DNA from: Deltaproteobacteria bacterium
GTDB taxonomy: Bacteria > Desulfobacterota > GWC2-55-46 > S146-70 > JAUXIU01
DNA length: 21,342 nucleotides
Assembly (NCBI GenBank): GCA_030620895.1
Contig: JAUXIU010000002.1
Location: forward strand, 1 to 21,342
Reading direction: 5' to 3'
In this document: in pieces, positions 20,494 through 21,342 of the stretch
Layout: each line of letters starts with the position of its first letter
Position numbering within the stretch: the first letter of the stretch is position 1
Program-made: the position numbers and the translations under genes
The notes under the pieces: model-generated
The model's database searches: none
What the model saw: the letters and a program-made list of their open reading frames with translations, nothing else
Told to the model about the DNA's origin: nothing

Positions 20494-21342
20494 TCACCCA
20501 ACCTCATTATACTCCCTAACCCTGAACGCCACACCGATCTCGTCTTCGGCCAATCTTTTACATGACTCAACGTCCAGGCCAGGGACAGCAACTACAGTTG
20601 CATTAACCTTCTTAATATATTTCTTCGCCTCCTTTAAAAACCACAGTATTGCAGGAAAGGCGTCATCTCCATAAGGTGTCTTTACAAGACCCTGGTACGA
20701 CTCTGAATCGGGGGCGTTTAAACTTACAGATATCTCATCGACAAACATAAGCTCTGGTAGAACATTCCTTTCATGAACGAGGTTTGCTAGGCCGTCGGTA
20801 TCTATCCTTATCCTGCACCCCATCTTCTTTAGGAATAGACCTGCCTTCTTTACAAGGTCAAGCCTTATGAGTGGTTCACCGAAACCACAGAATACCACCT
20901 CCTTGAAATTCTGAGGATCAAGGCCTACAGCCTTAATTATATCTTCGAAGGTCGGCTCATATCTAAGTCTTAAATAGTGCCCCTTTACAGAAAATGACCT
21001 GTGTTTAGCACAGAATGTACAGTAGTTTGTGCAACGGTTAGTGATATTTAGATAAAGTGAGTCCCTTATCTTATAGGCTATCTTTGATGGCCTTTCCGGT
21101 TTGCCGATGCCAAACAATTCCTTTGCGTTTAGCGTCGTTATCCTGGCTATATCCTCAAGGCTAAGGGCCTTTATCTCTGCTATCCTCTTCGCTGTCTCGA
21201 CCAAGAAAGCTGGTTCATTTCTCTTGCCTCTATAAGGCTCTGGCGAAAGGTAAGGGCAGTCTGTCTCCAGAAGTATCCTCTCAACTGGGACCTTTTCTAT
21301 AATCTCGTGGATATTTGTAGCCTTGTTAAAGGTTACAATGCC
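20494..21342 (-). CDS. TatD nuclease-radical SAM fusion protein (partial, N-terminus off the right edge)
   Basis: The frame is open from the window edge at 21342 to the stop at 20494, 282 residues. The first ~79 residues are the C-terminal end of a TatD-type metal-dependent hydrolase: VPVERILLETDCPYLSPEPYRGKRNEPAF with the metal-binding Asp in ETD, then ETAKRIAEIKALSLEDIARITTLNAKELF. The rest, from about residue 85, is a short radical SAM domain: LYLNITNRCTNYCTFCAKH with CX3CX2C (Cys104, Cys108, Cys111 of the visible part), VVFCGFGEPLIRLDLV, and RIRIDTDGLA. This is the TatD-associated radical SAM family, seen as a fusion here. The substrate is unknown. No break separates the two domains. Confidence 0.88.
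   Translation of the reverse strand, partial: GIVTFNKATNIHEIIEKVPVERILLETDCPYLSPEPYRGKRNEPAFLVETAKRIAEIKALSLEDIARITTLNAKELFGIGKPERPSKIAYKIRDSLYLNITNRCTNYCTFCAKHRSFSVKGHYLRLRYEPTFEDIIKAVGLDPQNFKEVVFCGFGEPLIRLDLVKKAGLFLKKMGCRIRIDTDGLANLVHERNVLPELMFVDEISVSLNAPDSESYQGLVKTPYGDDAFPAILWFLKEAKKYIKKVNATVVAVPGLDVESCKRLAEDEIGVAFRVREYNEVG

Overview
The window reads as chromosome of an anaerobic bacterium with moderate-to-low GC content. The gene content (glycine cleavage genes, MetF/MetV, a group 3b-like [NiFe]-hydrogenase, radical SAM maturases, and a TatD-radical SAM fusion) resembles Nitrospirota or Desulfobacterota-type anaerobes. That placement is an inference from gene content, not from a marker gene. 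No rRNA, tRNA, CRISPR array or intact transposase gene was seen.

Layout. 1-2285 (minus): a LolB-like lipoprotein cut by the left edge and a 586-residue TPR lipoprotein. 2286-2769: non-coding, with a candidate promoter and two hairpins whose arms are built of ~7-bp units. 2770-3902 (minus): a SAM hydroxide adenosyltransferase and a small conserved hypothetical protein. 3903-4378: a divergent intergenic region with two promoters, an inverted repeat and possible IS200/IS605 end remnants. 4379-8917 (plus): gcvT, gcvH, gcvPA and gcvPB. 8929-9795 (minus): a TonB-like protein. 9848-10024 (plus): a 58-residue TatA. 10156-11391 (minus): a zinc-ribbon/DUF3426 membrane protein. 11528-14213 (plus): folD, metV and metF. 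14224-20246 (minus): hydG, a hypC-hydE fusion, a cNMP-binding-fold protein, a hydrogenase maturation protease, and the [NiFe]-hydrogenase large and small subunits. 20325-20459: a MITE-like palindromic element. 20494-21342 (minus): a TatD-radical SAM fusion cut by the right edge.

How it fits together. The glycine cleavage proteins feed methylene-tetrahydrofolate, FolD interconverts methylene- and methenyl/formyl-THF, and MetF/MetV reduces methylene-THF to methyl-THF. Next to this C1 block is a soluble [NiFe]-hydrogenase. Beside its genes are two radical SAM enzymes that belong, by family, to [FeFe]-hydrogenase H-cluster assembly (HydG and HydE). The HydE homologue carries an N-terminal HypC domain, which is a [NiFe]-hydrogenase maturation chaperone. 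This fusion is the most striking feature here. It suggests that HydG-derived CO (or an Fe-CO-CN unit) may be delivered into [NiFe] active-site assembly.

A second theme is non-coding structure. A dispersed hairpin repeat (R1, four copies) and a partner hairpin (R2, two copies) have complementary loops and sit between the C1 and hydrogenase genes. A separate class of hairpins has arms made of ~7-bp units, and one 135-bp nested palindrome is flanked by a 5-bp direct repeat.
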